Part shown: piece after piece, positions 8,378 through 17,114 of the stretch | Position numbering within the stretch: position 1 is the stretch's first letter | How the letters are laid out: every line of letters begins with the position of its first letter | DNA from: Atopomonas hussainii | Lineage (GTDB): Bacteria > Pseudomonadota > Gammaproteobacteria > Pseudomonadales > Pseudomonadaceae | DNA length: 64,000 nt | Assembly (NCBI RefSeq): GCF_900109735.1 | Contig: NZ_FOAS01000009.1 | Span: 62,001 to 126,000, forward strand | Direction of reading: 5' to 3' | Position numbers and translations under genes: made by a program | The notes under the pieces: model-generated | The model's database searches: none | Told to the model about the DNA's origin: nothing | What the model saw: only the letters and a program-made list of their open reading frames with translations

Positions 8378-8869
8378 ATGACTGCACGGGTTGGCGTGAT
8401 CATGGGCTCCAAGTCCGACTGGTCCACCCTCAGCCACACTGTCGAAATGCTCGACAAGCTCGGCATTCCTAATGAAGTGCAGGTGGTTTCTGCCCACCGC
8501 ACCCCCGATCTGCTGTTTCAGTACGCCGAACAGGCGGAAGGTCGCGGCATCGAGGTAATCATCGCCGGCGCCGGTGGCGCAGCGCATTTGCCGGGTATGT
8601 GTGCGGCGAAAACGCACCTGCCGGTGCTTGGCGTGCCGGTGCAGTCGTCGATTTTGTCCGGTGTCGATTCGCTGTTGTCCATCGTGCAGATGCCTGCCGG
8701 TGTGCCGGTAGCCACCTTGGCCATCGGTAAAGCCGGGGCGATCAACGCGGCACTGTTGGCGGCGAGCATTCTGGGCAACAAGTACCCGGAATACCACGCC
8801 GCACTGAAGGACTTCCGCGATAACCAGACGCAAACCGTGCTGGATAATCCGGACCCCCGCGACGCCTGA
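8378..8869 (+). CDS. purE: N5-carboxyaminoimidazole ribonucleotide mutase
   Basis: PurE moves the carboxyl group of N5-CAIR to C4, giving CAIR in purine synthesis. The 163-residue class I protein begins [15 protein letters not shown], the nucleotide-phosphate loop, followed by VVSAHRTPD and the glycine-rich [14 protein letters not shown] active-site segment. It is followed 17 bases later by purK, which supplies its unstable substrate. Confidence 0.96.
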   Translation: MTARVGVIMGSKSDWSTLSHTVEMLDKLGIPNEVQVVSAHRTPDLLFQYAEQAEGRGIEVIIAGAGGAAHLPGMCAAKTHLPVLGVPVQSSILSGVDSLLSIVQMPAGVPVATLAIGKAGAINAALLAASILGNKYPEYHAALKDFRDNQTQTVLDNPDPRDA

Positions 8870-8886
8870 AACAACGAGGTTTAAGC

Positions 8887-9969
8887 ATGAAGATTGGTGT
8901 AATCGGTGGCGGCCAGCTGGGCCGTATGATGGCCATGGCGGGGTATCCGCTGGGCATGCAGTTTGCGTTTCTCGACCCCGCGCCAGATGCCTGCGCGCAA
9001 GTGGTGGGCGAGCATATCCGCGCCGATTACAGCGATCAGGATCACCTGCGCCAGCTGGCTGACGAAGTCGATCTGGTGACCTTCGAGTTTGAAAGCGTGC
9101 CGGCGGAAACCGTGGCGTTTCTTTCTCAGTTCGTGCCGGTCTATCCCTGTGCCGAGGCGCTGCGCGTGGCCCGCGACCGTTGGTTTGAGAAGTCCATGTT
9201 TAAAGACTTGGGCATTCCCACCCCGGCGTTTGCCGATATCCAATCGCAAGCCGATTTAGATGCCGCCGTGGCCAGCATTGGCCTGCCAGCGGTGATGAAA
9301 ACCCGCACCTTAGGTTACGACGGCAAGGGCCAGAAGGTGCTGCGCGAAGCCGCCGATGTAGCTGGTGCGTTTGCCGAGCTGGGCAGCGTGCCATGCATTC
9401 TGGAAGGCTTCGTGCCGTTTAGCGGCGAAGTCTCGTTGATTGCCGTGCGCGGTCGCGATGGGGAAACCCGTTGCTACCCGTTGGTGCACAACACCCACGA
9501 GGGCGGCATTCTCAAGCTGTCCATCGCCAGCAAGCAGCACCCGCTGCAAGCACTGGCCGAAGACTACGCTGGGCGCGTGCTGGATAAGCTCAACTATGTT
9601 GGCGTGCTGGCGTTTGAGTTCTTCGAGGTCGATGGCGGCTTAAAGGCCAACGAGATTGCCCCGCGTGTGCATAACTCCGGACACTGGACCATCGAAGGCG
9701 CCGAGTGCAGCCAGTTCGAAAACCACCTGCGCGCCATCGCCGGCTTGCCGTTGGGTTCCACCGCCACCGTGGGCGAGGCGGCGATGCTGAACTTCATCGG
9801 CGAAGTGCCGGATGTTAGCGCGGTGACCGCCATCGACGGCTGCCACCTGCACCACTACGGCAAGGCGTTCAAAGCCGGGCGCAAAGTTGGCCACGCCAAC
9901 CTGCGCTGCGCCGACCGTGCGCAGCTCGACAGTACCATCGCCGCCGTGCAGGCGCTGATTAAGGCCTAA
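8887..9969 (+). CDS. purK: N5-carboxyaminoimidazole ribonucleotide synthase
   Basis: PurK uses ATP and bicarbonate to carboxylate aminoimidazole ribonucleotide to N5-CAIR. The 360-residue ATP-grasp enzyme starts MKIGVIGGGQLGRMMAMAG, then shows KTRTLGYDGKGQ (ATP-binding lysine and glycine loop), EGFVPFSGEVSLIAVRG, and the metal-binding NEIAPRVHNSGHWT. AAACAACGAGG precedes the ATG. It belongs to the purEK transcription unit, which may continue into the metallopeptidase gene two bases downstream. Confidence 0.96.
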   Translation: MKIGVIGGGQLGRMMAMAGYPLGMQFAFLDPAPDACAQVVGEHIRADYSDQDHLRQLADEVDLVTFEFESVPAETVAFLSQFVPVYPCAEALRVARDRWFEKSMFKDLGIPTPAFADIQSQADLDAAVASIGLPAVMKTRTLGYDGKGQKVLREAADVAGAFAELGSVPCILEGFVPFSGEVSLIAVRGRDGETRCYPLVHNTHEGGILKLSIASKQHPLQALAEDYAGRVLDKLNYVGVLAFEFFEVDGGLKANEIAPRVHNSGHWTIEGAECSQFENHLRAIAGLPLGSTATVGEAAMLNFIGEVPDVSAVTAIDGCHLHHYGKAFKAGRKVGHANLRCADRAQLDSTIAAVQALIKA

Positions 9970-9971
9970 AC

Positions 9972-10724
9972 ATGCGCGCGGTCGTTCTGGCGCTGCTGCT
10001 TGGCTGGGGCGCTCTGGCAGCGGCCGCAAGCCTGCAGCTGAGCTACCAGCCGGCCACGGAGCCGGCCTTGCAGCGCATCGCTGAGCGCGTGCAACACGAG
10101 CAGTGGTTAGAACGCTACCAGCCGAGCGTTGCCGACCTGCACCTGCCGCAACCCTTGTGGCTGGCGTTTGCCCAGTGCGACGAAGCCAACGCCTATTACA
10201 GCCGTGACGAGCAGCGCGCGCAGATCACCCTTTGTTACGAAGACGTACAAGACAGCGAAGCCCGCTATGCCCAATGGCTGGCAGAGGGCGACGTCGAGGC
10301 AGAGGAAATCCCCGCGCTGATCCAGCAGTGGTTCGACTACAGCTATCTGCACGAGCTGGGGCATGCGTTGATCGACTTGCTGGAACTGCCGGCGTTGGGT
10401 CGGGAAGAAGATGTTGCCGACCAACTGGCCGCGTACTTCATGTTTGCCGATGAAGACGGCGAGCTGGCGCTGCAAAGCGTGCTCGATGGCTACAGCGAAG
10501 AAGATGAATTGAGCGATGAGGCCTTAGCCGATCCGCACGCACTCAATGCGCAGCGTGCGTTCAACATGCTGTGCTGGGCCTATGGCGCCGATGCCGAGCG
10601 TTACGCATGGGCGGGCGAAGAGTTGCCCGAAGCGCGGCGCGAAGGCTGTGCCGATGAGTATGCGATTTTGGCCGATTCGTTCGAGCAGCTTTTAGCGCCG
10701 CACTGGCGGGAGGCCGCGCCATGA
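9972..10724 (+). CDS. Exported putative metallopeptidase (DUF4344-like)
   Basis: The 250-residue protein has a signal peptide (MRAVVLALLLGWGALAAAAS) and a zinc-protease type HELGH at about residues 127-131, inside SYLHELGHALIDLLELP. GREEDVADQLAAYF follows, with acidic residues that could give the third ligand. The C-terminal half is acidic and contains four cysteines. This pattern fits the DUF4344 putative metallopeptidase family; no substrate is known to me. The gene starts two bases after purK and overlaps the next gene by ATGA, so translation is probably coupled. Confidence 0.72.
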   Translation: MRAVVLALLLGWGALAAAASLQLSYQPATEPALQRIAERVQHEQWLERYQPSVADLHLPQPLWLAFAQCDEANAYYSRDEQRAQITLCYEDVQDSEARYAQWLAEGDVEAEEIPALIQQWFDYSYLHELGHALIDLLELPALGREEDVADQLAAYFMFADEDGELALQSVLDGYSEEDELSDEALADPHALNAQRAFNMLCWAYGADAERYAWAGEELPEARREGCADEYAILADSFEQLLAPHWREAAP

Positions 10725-11380
10725 AGATCTGCTGGGCTGTACCGTTACTGTTCTTGCTGCTGGGCTGCGATAGTCGCGAGCAAGCGGCTGGGCCGGGCAG
10801 TAGCGCGGCGGATTTCGACTATTACCTGTTGGCGCTGTCGTGGTCGCCGGACTACTGCGCCGCCAATGCGCAGCGTGATGCGCAGCAGTGCGGTCGCCCC
10901 TACGGCTTTGTCTTGCACGGCCTGTGGCCGCAGCACGAGCGTGGCTGGCCGAGTAACTGCAAAGGCGACTGGATGGACAAAGCGCTGATGCGCCAATACG
11001 CCGGCCTGTACCCCAACGACCGCCTGTTTGTGCATGAGTGGCGCAAGCACGGCACCTGCTCGGGGCTATCGCCTGAGGGTTATCTGAGTCTGTCGCAGCA
11101 GCTCAAGCAGCGCGTGCAAATTCCCTCGGCGTTTCAACAACCGCAGCAAGCGCAACGGTTAACGGCTGCGGAGTTAACTGCCGCGTTTACCCAGGGCAAT
11201 CCCGACATGCCCAGCGAGGCCGTGGCGAGCTTTTGCTCCGGCGGCGGGCGCTTCTTAAAAGAGCTGCGCGTGTGTTTTGACCGCAGCGCCAACGACTACC
11301 GCGCCTGCTCGGCAGAAGTGCAGCGCGCGGCGCGTAAAAGCTGTGGGCAGGGTAGTTTTGTTCTGCGCCCGGTCAGGTAG
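10721..11380 (+). CDS. Ribonuclease T2 family lipoprotein
   Basis: RNase T2 enzymes cut single-stranded RNA outside the cytoplasm by a 2',3'-cyclic phosphate route. Both active-site blocks are intact: CAS1 GFVLHGLWPQHERG and CAS2 FVHEWRKHGTCSG, supplying two histidines and a glutamate. The N-terminus MKICWAVPLLFLLLGCDSRE carries a lipobox (LLGC, Cys16), so membrane anchoring is predicted, unlike soluble E. coli RNase I. The 219-residue length suits the bacterial family. The start overlaps the stop of the preceding gene (ATGA). Confidence 0.9.
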   Translation: MKICWAVPLLFLLLGCDSREQAAGPGSSAADFDYYLLALSWSPDYCAANAQRDAQQCGRPYGFVLHGLWPQHERGWPSNCKGDWMDKALMRQYAGLYPNDRLFVHEWRKHGTCSGLSPEGYLSLSQQLKQRVQIPSAFQQPQQAQRLTAAELTAAFTQGNPDMPSEAVASFCSGGGRFLKELRVCFDRSANDYRACSAEVQRAARKSCGQGSFVLRPVR

Positions 11381-11388
11381 GAGCCTCA

Positions 11389-11988
11389 ATGCGTCATAGC
11401 TGGTTCGACGATGCCCAAGCCCTGTTGATTGGCACCTTAGTGGTCGCCCTCGGCGTGCATTTGTACTTAACCGCCGGGCTACTCACCGGCGGCACCTCGG
11501 GCATCGCCTTCTTGATTCAGTACGCCGCGCCGGTAAATTTCGGCACCGCCTTCTTCGTTATTAATCTGCCGTTTTATTACTTGGCATGGCGGCGCATGGG
11601 CTGGGGTTTCACCCTGAAAACCTTCGCGGCAGTGAGCTTGCTGTCGCTGTTCACTGAACTAATGCCGCACGTGCTGAGCATTAATAGCCTGAATCCGATC
11701 TACGCGGCGGTAATCGGCGGCCTGTTGATTGGCTTGGGCATGCTCTTGTTGTTCCGCCATAAGGCCAGCCTTGGCGGTTTGAACATTCTCGTGCTGTACC
11801 TGCAAGACCGCTTCGGCTGGAGTGCCGGCAAAGTGCAGATGGGCGTGGATTGCTTGATCGTGCTGTCGGCGCTATTCGTGGTGGATTGGCAGCAAGTGCT
11901 GCTGTCGATTCTCGGTGCCGTAGCGCTCAATTTAGTGCCGGCGATCAACCATAAGCCGGGGCGTTACGCCGGGGTGAGCTGGGGATGA
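11389..11988 (+). CDS. YitT family integral membrane protein
   Basis: This 199-residue protein is built of about five or six hydrophobic helices. It carries the YitT N-terminal pattern AQALLIGTLVVALGVHLYLTAGLLTGGTSGIAFLIQY and a later FRHKASLGGLNILVLYLQDRFGW. The transport or other role of the family is not established. It starts 8 bases after the RNase T2 gene and overlaps trmO by ATGA. Confidence 0.8.
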   Translation: MRHSWFDDAQALLIGTLVVALGVHLYLTAGLLTGGTSGIAFLIQYAAPVNFGTAFFVINLPFYYLAWRRMGWGFTLKTFAAVSLLSLFTELMPHVLSINSLNPIYAAVIGGLLIGLGMLLLFRHKASLGGLNILVLYLQDRFGWSAGKVQMGVDCLIVLSALFVVDWQQVLLSILGAVALNLVPAINHKPGRYAGVSWG

Positions 11989-12686
11989 GCGAGGTGTACA
12001 CCTTAAGCCCCGTGGGTTATGTGCGTTCGTGCTTTGCCGAGAAGTTCGGCATCCCGCGCCAGCCACAGCTAGCGCCCGATGCCCGCGCGCAGCTAATCCT
12101 CACCCCACCGTATGACGCGCCCGAGGCCGTGGCGGGGCTGGAGCAAGTCAGTCATGTGTGGCTGCTGTTCGTGTTTCACCAATGCCCCTCGGGCCCTGCG
12201 CATATTCGCGTGCGCCCGCCGCGTTTGGGTGGCAACCAAAAGCTTGGCGTATTTGCCAGCCGCGCCACCCACCGGCCTAATCCGCTGGGGCAATCGGTGG
12301 TGCGTTTAGACAAAGTCGAGCCCGGCTGCTTGTGGCTCTCCGGGGTGGATTTGCTCGACGGCACCCCGGTGCTAGATATCAAACCCTACGTGCCCTACGC
12401 CGACGAAGTGCCCGGCGCGTTTAACCACATCGCCAGCGCACCGCCAGCGTTATTGCCAGTACAGTGGACGGCCGAGGCACGCGCGCAGGCGCAGGCACAA
12501 GGCGAGCGACTTGGCCAGCCCTTGCTGGCGCTGATCGAACAGTGCCTTGCACAAGACCCGAAACCCGCTTACCAAACCCCCGACCCCGCGCGCCGCTACG
12601 GCATGCGCCTGTGGGATGTCGACGTGCAGTGGCACTACCCCAGTGCAGCGCAAATCTGCGTGCTGGCGGTTAACACGGCGCCCTGA
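11985..12686 (+). CDS. trmO: tRNA (N6-threonylcarbamoyladenosine37-N6)-methyltransferase
   Basis: TrmO adds a methyl group to t6A37 of tRNAs reading ACY codons. The 233-residue protein has the TsaA beta-barrel hallmarks: PVGYVRSCFAEKFGIPRQP at the start, then VSHVWLLFVFHQ, and the SAM-binding FASRATHRPNPLGQSVVRL and LDGTPVLDIKPYVPY. It is the last of the closely packed genes running from purE, and its ATG overlaps the YitT stop. Confidence 0.93.
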   Translation: MSEVYTLSPVGYVRSCFAEKFGIPRQPQLAPDARAQLILTPPYDAPEAVAGLEQVSHVWLLFVFHQCPSGPAHIRVRPPRLGGNQKLGVFASRATHRPNPLGQSVVRLDKVEPGCLWLSGVDLLDGTPVLDIKPYVPYADEVPGAFNHIASAPPALLPVQWTAEARAQAQAQGERLGQPLLALIEQCLAQDPKPAYQTPDPARRYGMRLWDVDVQWHYPSAAQICVLAVNTAP

Positions 12687-12766
12687 AACATTTGCTAACG
12701 CTTTGCATTGGGCGGCAGCCAGCGGCTGCGGCAGGATGCACACAATCAACGACGGAGAGTTCCTCG

Positions 12767-13618
12767 ATGCAAAAATTGTTGTCCTTAGGTTTGGCCCTGT
12801 GCCTGAGCCTGACCTTAAGCATGGAAGCCGAAGCCAAGCGCTTTGGTGGCGGCAAAAGCTGGGGCAAAGCCCCCACTAGCCAACCCATGCGCCGTGCTGA
12901 TAGCCCTGCCGCTGCACCGGCTGCGGCGCCCGCTGGCGCTGCTGCCGCCACCGCAGGCCGTGGTGCCGCCGCGAGCGGCGCATCGCGCTGGTTAGGCCCG
13001 CTGGCGGGTATTGCTGCCGGTGGTCTGCTGGCCGCCATGCTATTTGGTGACGGCTTCGAAGGCCTGCAGCTGATGGATATCTTGCTGTTCGCCGGTATCG
13101 CTTTCTTGTTGTTCAAGCTATTTGCCAGCCGCCGTCAGGCGCCGAGCATGGCCAGCGCTGGGCAAAGCATGCCGCAGGGCATGGCCCGTCAGCCGGTGAG
13201 CGACAACCTATTTGGCGGCAGCGCGGCGCCTGAGCGCGGCGCGATCAATGCCCCCGCTTGGTTCGACGAGGCGCGCTTTGTGGCCGCTGGCCGTGAGCAC
13301 TTCATGAGCCTGCAACAGCACTGGGACGCTAACGAAATGGACAAAGTCGCTGAGTTCGTCACCCCGCAGCTGTTCGACTACCTGCGTGATGAGCGCGCCA
13401 GCCTTGGCGAAGGCTACCAAGCCACCTACATCGACAATCTGCAGGCGCACCTCGATGACGTGCAACAGCAGGGCGACACCACCGTGGCCAGCCTGACCTT
13501 CATTGGCGTGAGTAAGACCTCGCGCTTCGACCAAGGCGAGCCCTTCAGCGAAACCTGGCGTATGGAGCGCGAAGGCGACAACGCGCCGTGGTTGATCGCC
13601 GGTATCCGCCAGAACTAA
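12767..13618 (+). CDS. Tim44-like domain protein with signal peptide
   Basis: The 283-residue protein starts MQKLLSLGLALCLSLTLSMEAEA (signal peptide). A low-complexity Ala/Pro region (about 40-75) follows, then a hydrophobic stretch LAGIAAGGLLAAMLFGDGF and a second one LLFAGIAFLLFKLFA. The C-terminal domain from about residue 160, including WFDEARFVAAGREHFMSLQQHWD, resembles the Tim44/MRPL45 fold. Bacterial members are membrane-associated and of unknown role. The ATG at 12767 follows GACGGAGAG; the open frame extends 25 codons upstream without a suitable ribosome site. Confidence 0.8.
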   Translation: MQKLLSLGLALCLSLTLSMEAEAKRFGGGKSWGKAPTSQPMRRADSPAAAPAAAPAGAAAATAGRGAAASGASRWLGPLAGIAAGGLLAAMLFGDGFEGLQLMDILLFAGIAFLLFKLFASRRQAPSMASAGQSMPQGMARQPVSDNLFGGSAAPERGAINAPAWFDEARFVAAGREHFMSLQQHWDANEMDKVAEFVTPQLFDYLRDERASLGEGYQATYIDNLQAHLDDVQQQGDTTVASLTFIGVSKTSRFDQGEPFSETWRMEREGDNAPWLIAGIRQN

Positions 13619-13634
13619 GGCGGTTGTCGGTAAT

Positions 13635-13662
13635 AAAAAAGGCGCCTGCGGGCGCCTTATAA
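13635..13662. terminator. Bidirectional terminator between the Tim44-like gene and phoR
   Basis: AAAAAAGGCGCC, loop TGCG, then GGCGCCTTATAATT forms a GC-rich stem with A-rich and T-rich flanks. It sits between two convergent genes and could stop transcription from both sides. Confidence 0.8.
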
Positions 13663-13674
13663 TTCTGCGCCGGC

Positions 13675-14994
13675 TCAGGAGATCACCGGTTGTTTGCTGT
13701 CGCTCAGCTGACTAGTAGGAAAGTGACAGGTAAAGGTGCTGCCTTGCCCCGGCACGCTGCTGATCTCTAAGCGGCCTTTGTGGCGCAGCAGTACGTGTTT
13801 GACGATGGCTAAGCCAAGGCCGGTGCCGCCGGTGGCGGAGCTGCGGCTGGCGTCGACGCGGTAGAAACGTTCGGTGAGGCGTGGCAAGTGTTGTGGCTCA
13901 ATGCCGATGCCGCTGTCGCTCACGCTCAGGTGGCCGCCTTGTTCGTCTTGCCACCAGCGAATGCTGATCTGCCCTTCGGCAGGGGTGTATTTCACCGCGT
14001 TAAAAATCAGATTAGAGAAGGCGCTGCGCAGCTCGGCGCTGCTGCCCTTGAGCTTGCCCCGCGTGCTGTTGTCGACGCTGATTTTATGGTGCGCGCTGCC
14101 GGAGAGGGCGATGGCATCTTGCTGAATCGACAGCAGCAACAGGTCTACCGCCACCGGCTGGCTGTCGGCGGGGTAGTCGGTGGTTTCTAGGCGCGCCAGC
14201 AGCAGCAAGTCATTGAGCAGGTTTTGCATGCGCCCGCCCTGCTGTTGCATCTGTTGCAGGGCGCGCTTCCAGCGCGGGTTGAGGTCGTCGCTGTTGTCCA
14301 GCAGGGTTTCCAGATAGCCGGTGATTACCGTCAGTGGGGTGCGCAGCTCGTGACTGACGTTGGCGACGAAGTCTTTGCGCATTTGCTCCAGCTGGTGCAT
14401 GCGGGTGACGTCGCGCACCAGCAGCAGGCGATCGCCTTGGCCATACAGGGTGACGTGAAACTGCAAACGCAGATGCGGCTTGCTCGGCGCGGGGATTTCT
14501 AACGGCTCGCGGTAGTCGCGTTTGTCGAAATAGTCTTTAAAGCGTGGGTCGCGTACGAGGTTGCCAATCGGCTGGCCGCTGTCTTGCGGGCTGCGCAGGC
14601 CCAGCAGGGTTTCCGCGGCGCGGTTCCACCAATCGAGAGTGCCTTCGCTGTCGACCATGATTACCGCATCGCGTAGCGCGGCGGTGGATTCCTGAATACG
14701 GTCGATCACCGCCTGCATGCGGCCACGGACCTTTTGGTCGCGACGTTGCAGGCGATAAATGCGATCGAAGATCTCGCCCCACAGACCGAAGGAGTCCGGC
14801 GGCGGTTCATCGCTGATCGGGCTTTCCAGCCAGCTGTTTAGGCGCAGGGTTTGGCTGAACATCCACGCCAAATAGCCACTTAAACCTAACACGAGCATCC
14901 ACGCATATTGGCCAGTGATAACGCCAGCCAATAGCGCGAGCAGCAGCAGGCCCAGCAAGCGGCGTAGTGCTGCCCAAAGCCAAGGGTTGTTCAC
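13675..14994 (-). CDS. phoR: Phosphate-regulon sensor histidine kinase
   Basis: PhoR phosphorylates PhoB when phosphate is scarce. The 439-residue protein has two N-terminal membrane helices (about 10-50), a PAS domain (around AVIMVDSEGTLDWWNRAAETLLGL), and the phosphoacceptor block FVANVSHELRTPLTVITGY. The ATP-binding boxes follow: NLIFNAVKYTP, VSDSGIGIEPQHLPRLTERFYR and GTGLGLAIVKHV. It begins 5 bases after phoB and is co-transcribed with it. Confidence 0.96.
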   Translation of the reverse strand: MNNPWLWAALRRLLGLLLLALLAGVITGQYAWMLVLGLSGYLAWMFSQTLRLNSWLESPISDEPPPDSFGLWGEIFDRIYRLQRRDQKVRGRMQAVIDRIQESTAALRDAVIMVDSEGTLDWWNRAAETLLGLRSPQDSGQPIGNLVRDPRFKDYFDKRDYREPLEIPAPSKPHLRLQFHVTLYGQGDRLLLVRDVTRMHQLEQMRKDFVANVSHELRTPLTVITGYLETLLDNSDDLNPRWKRALQQMQQQGGRMQNLLNDLLLLARLETTDYPADSQPVAVDLLLLSIQQDAIALSGSAHHKISVDNSTRGKLKGSSAELRSAFSNLIFNAVKYTPAEGQISIRWWQDEQGGHLSVSDSGIGIEPQHLPRLTERFYRVDASRSSATGGTGLGLAIVKHVLLRHKGRLEISSVPGQGSTFTCHFPTSQLSDSKQPVIS

Positions 14995-14999
14995 AGTGC

Positions 15000-15689
15000 T
15001 TATGCCTTGGTGGAGAATCGGTAACCTGTTCCGCGCACAGTCTGCACGAGATTCTCGTAGCTTTCACCCAAGGCTTTGCGCAGACGGCGGATATGCACGT
15101 CGACGGTGCGCTCCTCAACGTACACATTGCCGCCCCAGACTTGGTCGAGCAGCTGGCTGCGGGTGTAGGCGCGCTCTTGATGGGTCATGAAAAATTGCAG
15201 CAAGCGGTATTCGGTGGGGCCCATTTCGGCGGCGCTGCCATCGATGGTCACGCGGTGGCTGACCGGGTCGAGCAGCAGGCCGCCCACTTCCAACGGCGCT
15301 TCTTCATTCAGCGGCGCGGCGCGGCGCAATACAGCTTTTAAGCGCGCGACCAGCTCGCGGGGCGAGAAGGGCTTGGTGATGTAATCGTCGGCGCCGACTT
15401 CCAGACCTTGGATCTTGTTGTCTTCCTCACCTTTGGCGGTGAGCATGATGATCGGCACTTCGGCGGTGATTTCATCGCGCTTTAAGCGCCGCGCCAGTTC
15501 AATGCCGGTGGTGCCGGGCAGCATCCAGTCGAGCAAGATCAGATCAGGCTGGCGGTCGACCACCAAGCTGTGCGCCTGCTGGGCGTTTTCCGCTTCTAGG
15601 CATTCGTAACCGGCCATTTCCAGGGCCACGGCGATCATTTCACGGATCGGCGCTTCATCGTCAACGATCAGGATGGATTTGCCGTTCAT
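15000..15689 (-). CDS. phoB: Phosphate-regulon response regulator
   Basis: PhoB activates phosphate-starvation genes by binding Pho boxes. The 229-residue protein has a receiver domain ([13 protein letters not shown], phospho-acceptor Asp54 in [10 protein letters not shown], and K in [13 protein letters not shown]). A winged-helix DNA-binding domain follows, containing [37 protein letters not shown] lies upstream of the ATG. A Pho box 55-72 bases upstream suggests self-activation. Confidence 0.97.
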   Translation of the reverse strand: MNGKSILIVDDEAPIREMIAVALEMAGYECLEAENAQQAHSLVVDRQPDLILLDWMLPGTTGIELARRLKRDEITAEVPIIMLTAKGEEDNKIQGLEVGADDYITKPFSPRELVARLKAVLRRAAPLNEEAPLEVGGLLLDPVSHRVTIDGSAAEMGPTEYRLLQFFMTHQERAYTRSQLLDQVWGGNVYVEERTVDVHIRRLRKALGESYENLVQTVRGTGYRFSTKA

Positions 15690-15743
15690 AGCAAGCTCCG
15701 CTTGTTGGTTAGCTGTTGTGCGTGGCCATTAGATAACCAAATT

Positions 15744-15761
15744 ATTGCAGCTATGTGACAG
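15744..15761 (-). promoter_or_regulatory. Pho box upstream of phoB
   Basis: Read on the minus strand, CTGTCAC-ATAG-CTGCAAT matches the 7+4+7 layout of the Pho box (CTGTCAT-N4-CTGTCAT), with the first half strong and the second weaker. It lies between phoB and the divergent patatin gene, so it may act on both. Confidence 0.65.
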
Positions 15762-15836
15762 TGCTGCAGGGCTATCCCCGCTCTCAAGCACGCGGCTTCG
15801 CGCCGTCAGTAAGCAAGTGGGCAAGCGCTGGGCGTT

Positions 15837-15864
15837 TTGTAATGTCATGTGCTTGGGCTATATA
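15837..15864 (+). promoter_or_regulatory. Possible sigma-70 promoter of the patatin gene
   Basis: TTGTAA (15837-15842) and TATATA (15859-15864) are separated by 16 bases and lie 28 bases upstream of the chosen ATG at 15892. The match is moderate. Confidence 0.4.
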
Positions 15865-15891
15865 CAGGGCAAAGCAACGAGGGTGTGGCGG

Positions 15892-17073
15892 ATGAACAAA
15901 GTAGGCGTGTGTGCAGTATTGCTGTCGTTATGGGGGTTAACGGCGTGTAGCCAGTTGCCAAGGCATCAGGCGGTACCGGCCCATTTAACCCAGCAGGCAG
16001 AGATTCCCGGCTTGGCGCAGGTGCGCTATCACGTGGGGCTGGATGACCAGGCTTTGCAGCAGGAGGCCATGCTGTCGTTCCAGCGTGAAGCCCAGGTGCT
16101 GCGTGCCCAAGGTGTGCAGCAATTGCCGCCGGCGAATTTTTTAGCCATCTCAGGCGGCGGCGATGACGGCGCGTTTACCGCCGGTTTGCTCAATGGCTGG
16201 AGCGCGCATGGCTCTCGCCCCGAGTTTAAGTTGGTGACTGGGGTGAGTACCGGGGCGTTGATTGCCCCGTTTGCGTTTTTGGGTCCGGCTTACGACGCTC
16301 AGCTGAAACAGCTGTATACCGATGTGACCCCGGCGGACATTCTTAAGCCGCGATCGCTCTGGGCGGCGATCACCAGCGATGCGATGGCCGACAACGCGCC
16401 GCTGTTTGCGCAGCTGGAAAAAACCGTGGATGCGGCGATGCTCAAGGCGATCGCTGCGGAATATGCCAAGGGCCGGCTGTTGATGGTGGCGACCGCCGAT
16501 TTGGATGCGCGCCAAGCGGTGCTGTGGAACATGACCAAGATTGCCGCGGCGGGCACGCCTGAGGCGCTGCACTTGTTCCGTTCCATCATGCTGGCCTCAG
16601 CGGCCATTCCGGGGGCATTCCCGCCGGTGATGATTGATGTCGAAGCCGCTGGCCAGCGCTATCAAGAGATGCATGTTGACGGCGGCACTATGTCGCAGGT
16701 GTTCGTCTATCCGCCGAGTTTGCAGGTCGCCAATATCAGCCAAAGCCGCCATGTACAGCGCGAGCGCGTCTTGTACGTCATCCGCAATGCGCGCCTCGAC
16801 CCGCAGTGGGCACAAGTCGAGCGGCGCACGATGGATATTGCCGGGCGCGCGGTGTCATCACTGATTCAAACCCAAGGGGTGGGCGATCTGTACCGCATCT
16901 TCCTCACGGCCCAGCGCGACGGCTTCGATTTTAATCTGGCCTATATTCCTGCCAGCTTTAACGTCGAGCATCAGGAAGATTTCGATCAGCGCTATATGCG
17001 CGCTTTGTATCAAGTGGGCTTTGAGCGAGCTCGCGAAGGTTATGACTGGGCTAAGCAGCCGCCGGGCTATTGA
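15892..17073 (+). CDS. Patatin-like phospholipase lipoprotein
   Basis: The 393-residue protein begins MNKVGVCAVLLSLWGLTACS, a lipoprotein signal with lipobox LTAC. The patatin catalytic features follow: oxyanion loop ISGGGDDGAFTAG, nucleophile elbow GVSTG, and the DGG triplet in MHVDGGTMSQVF with the catalytic Asp. A role as lipid acyl hydrolase is expected from the family; the substrate is unknown. An open frame reaches back to 15745, but that would cover the Pho box and promoter, and the ATG at 15892 gives a proper signal peptide. Confidence 0.88.
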   Translation: MNKVGVCAVLLSLWGLTACSQLPRHQAVPAHLTQQAEIPGLAQVRYHVGLDDQALQQEAMLSFQREAQVLRAQGVQQLPPANFLAISGGGDDGAFTAGLLNGWSAHGSRPEFKLVTGVSTGALIAPFAFLGPAYDAQLKQLYTDVTPADILKPRSLWAAITSDAMADNAPLFAQLEKTVDAAMLKAIAAEYAKGRLLMVATADLDARQAVLWNMTKIAAAGTPEALHLFRSIMLASAAIPGAFPPVMIDVEAAGQRYQEMHVDGGTMSQVFVYPPSLQVANISQSRHVQRERVLYVIRNARLDPQWAQVERRTMDIAGRAVSSLIQTQGVGDLYRIFLTAQRDGFDFNLAYIPASFNVEHQEDFDQRYMRALYQVGFERAREGYDWAKQPPGY

Positions 17074-17114
17074 GCGCGCGGTATTTTTCGCCGAGGGTGA
17101 CGCGCTACGCGGTT

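Noticed and set aside
15745-15891. A longer N-terminus for the patatin protein
   Set aside because: It would cover the Pho box and promoter and would bury the lipoprotein signal peptide that begins at 15892.
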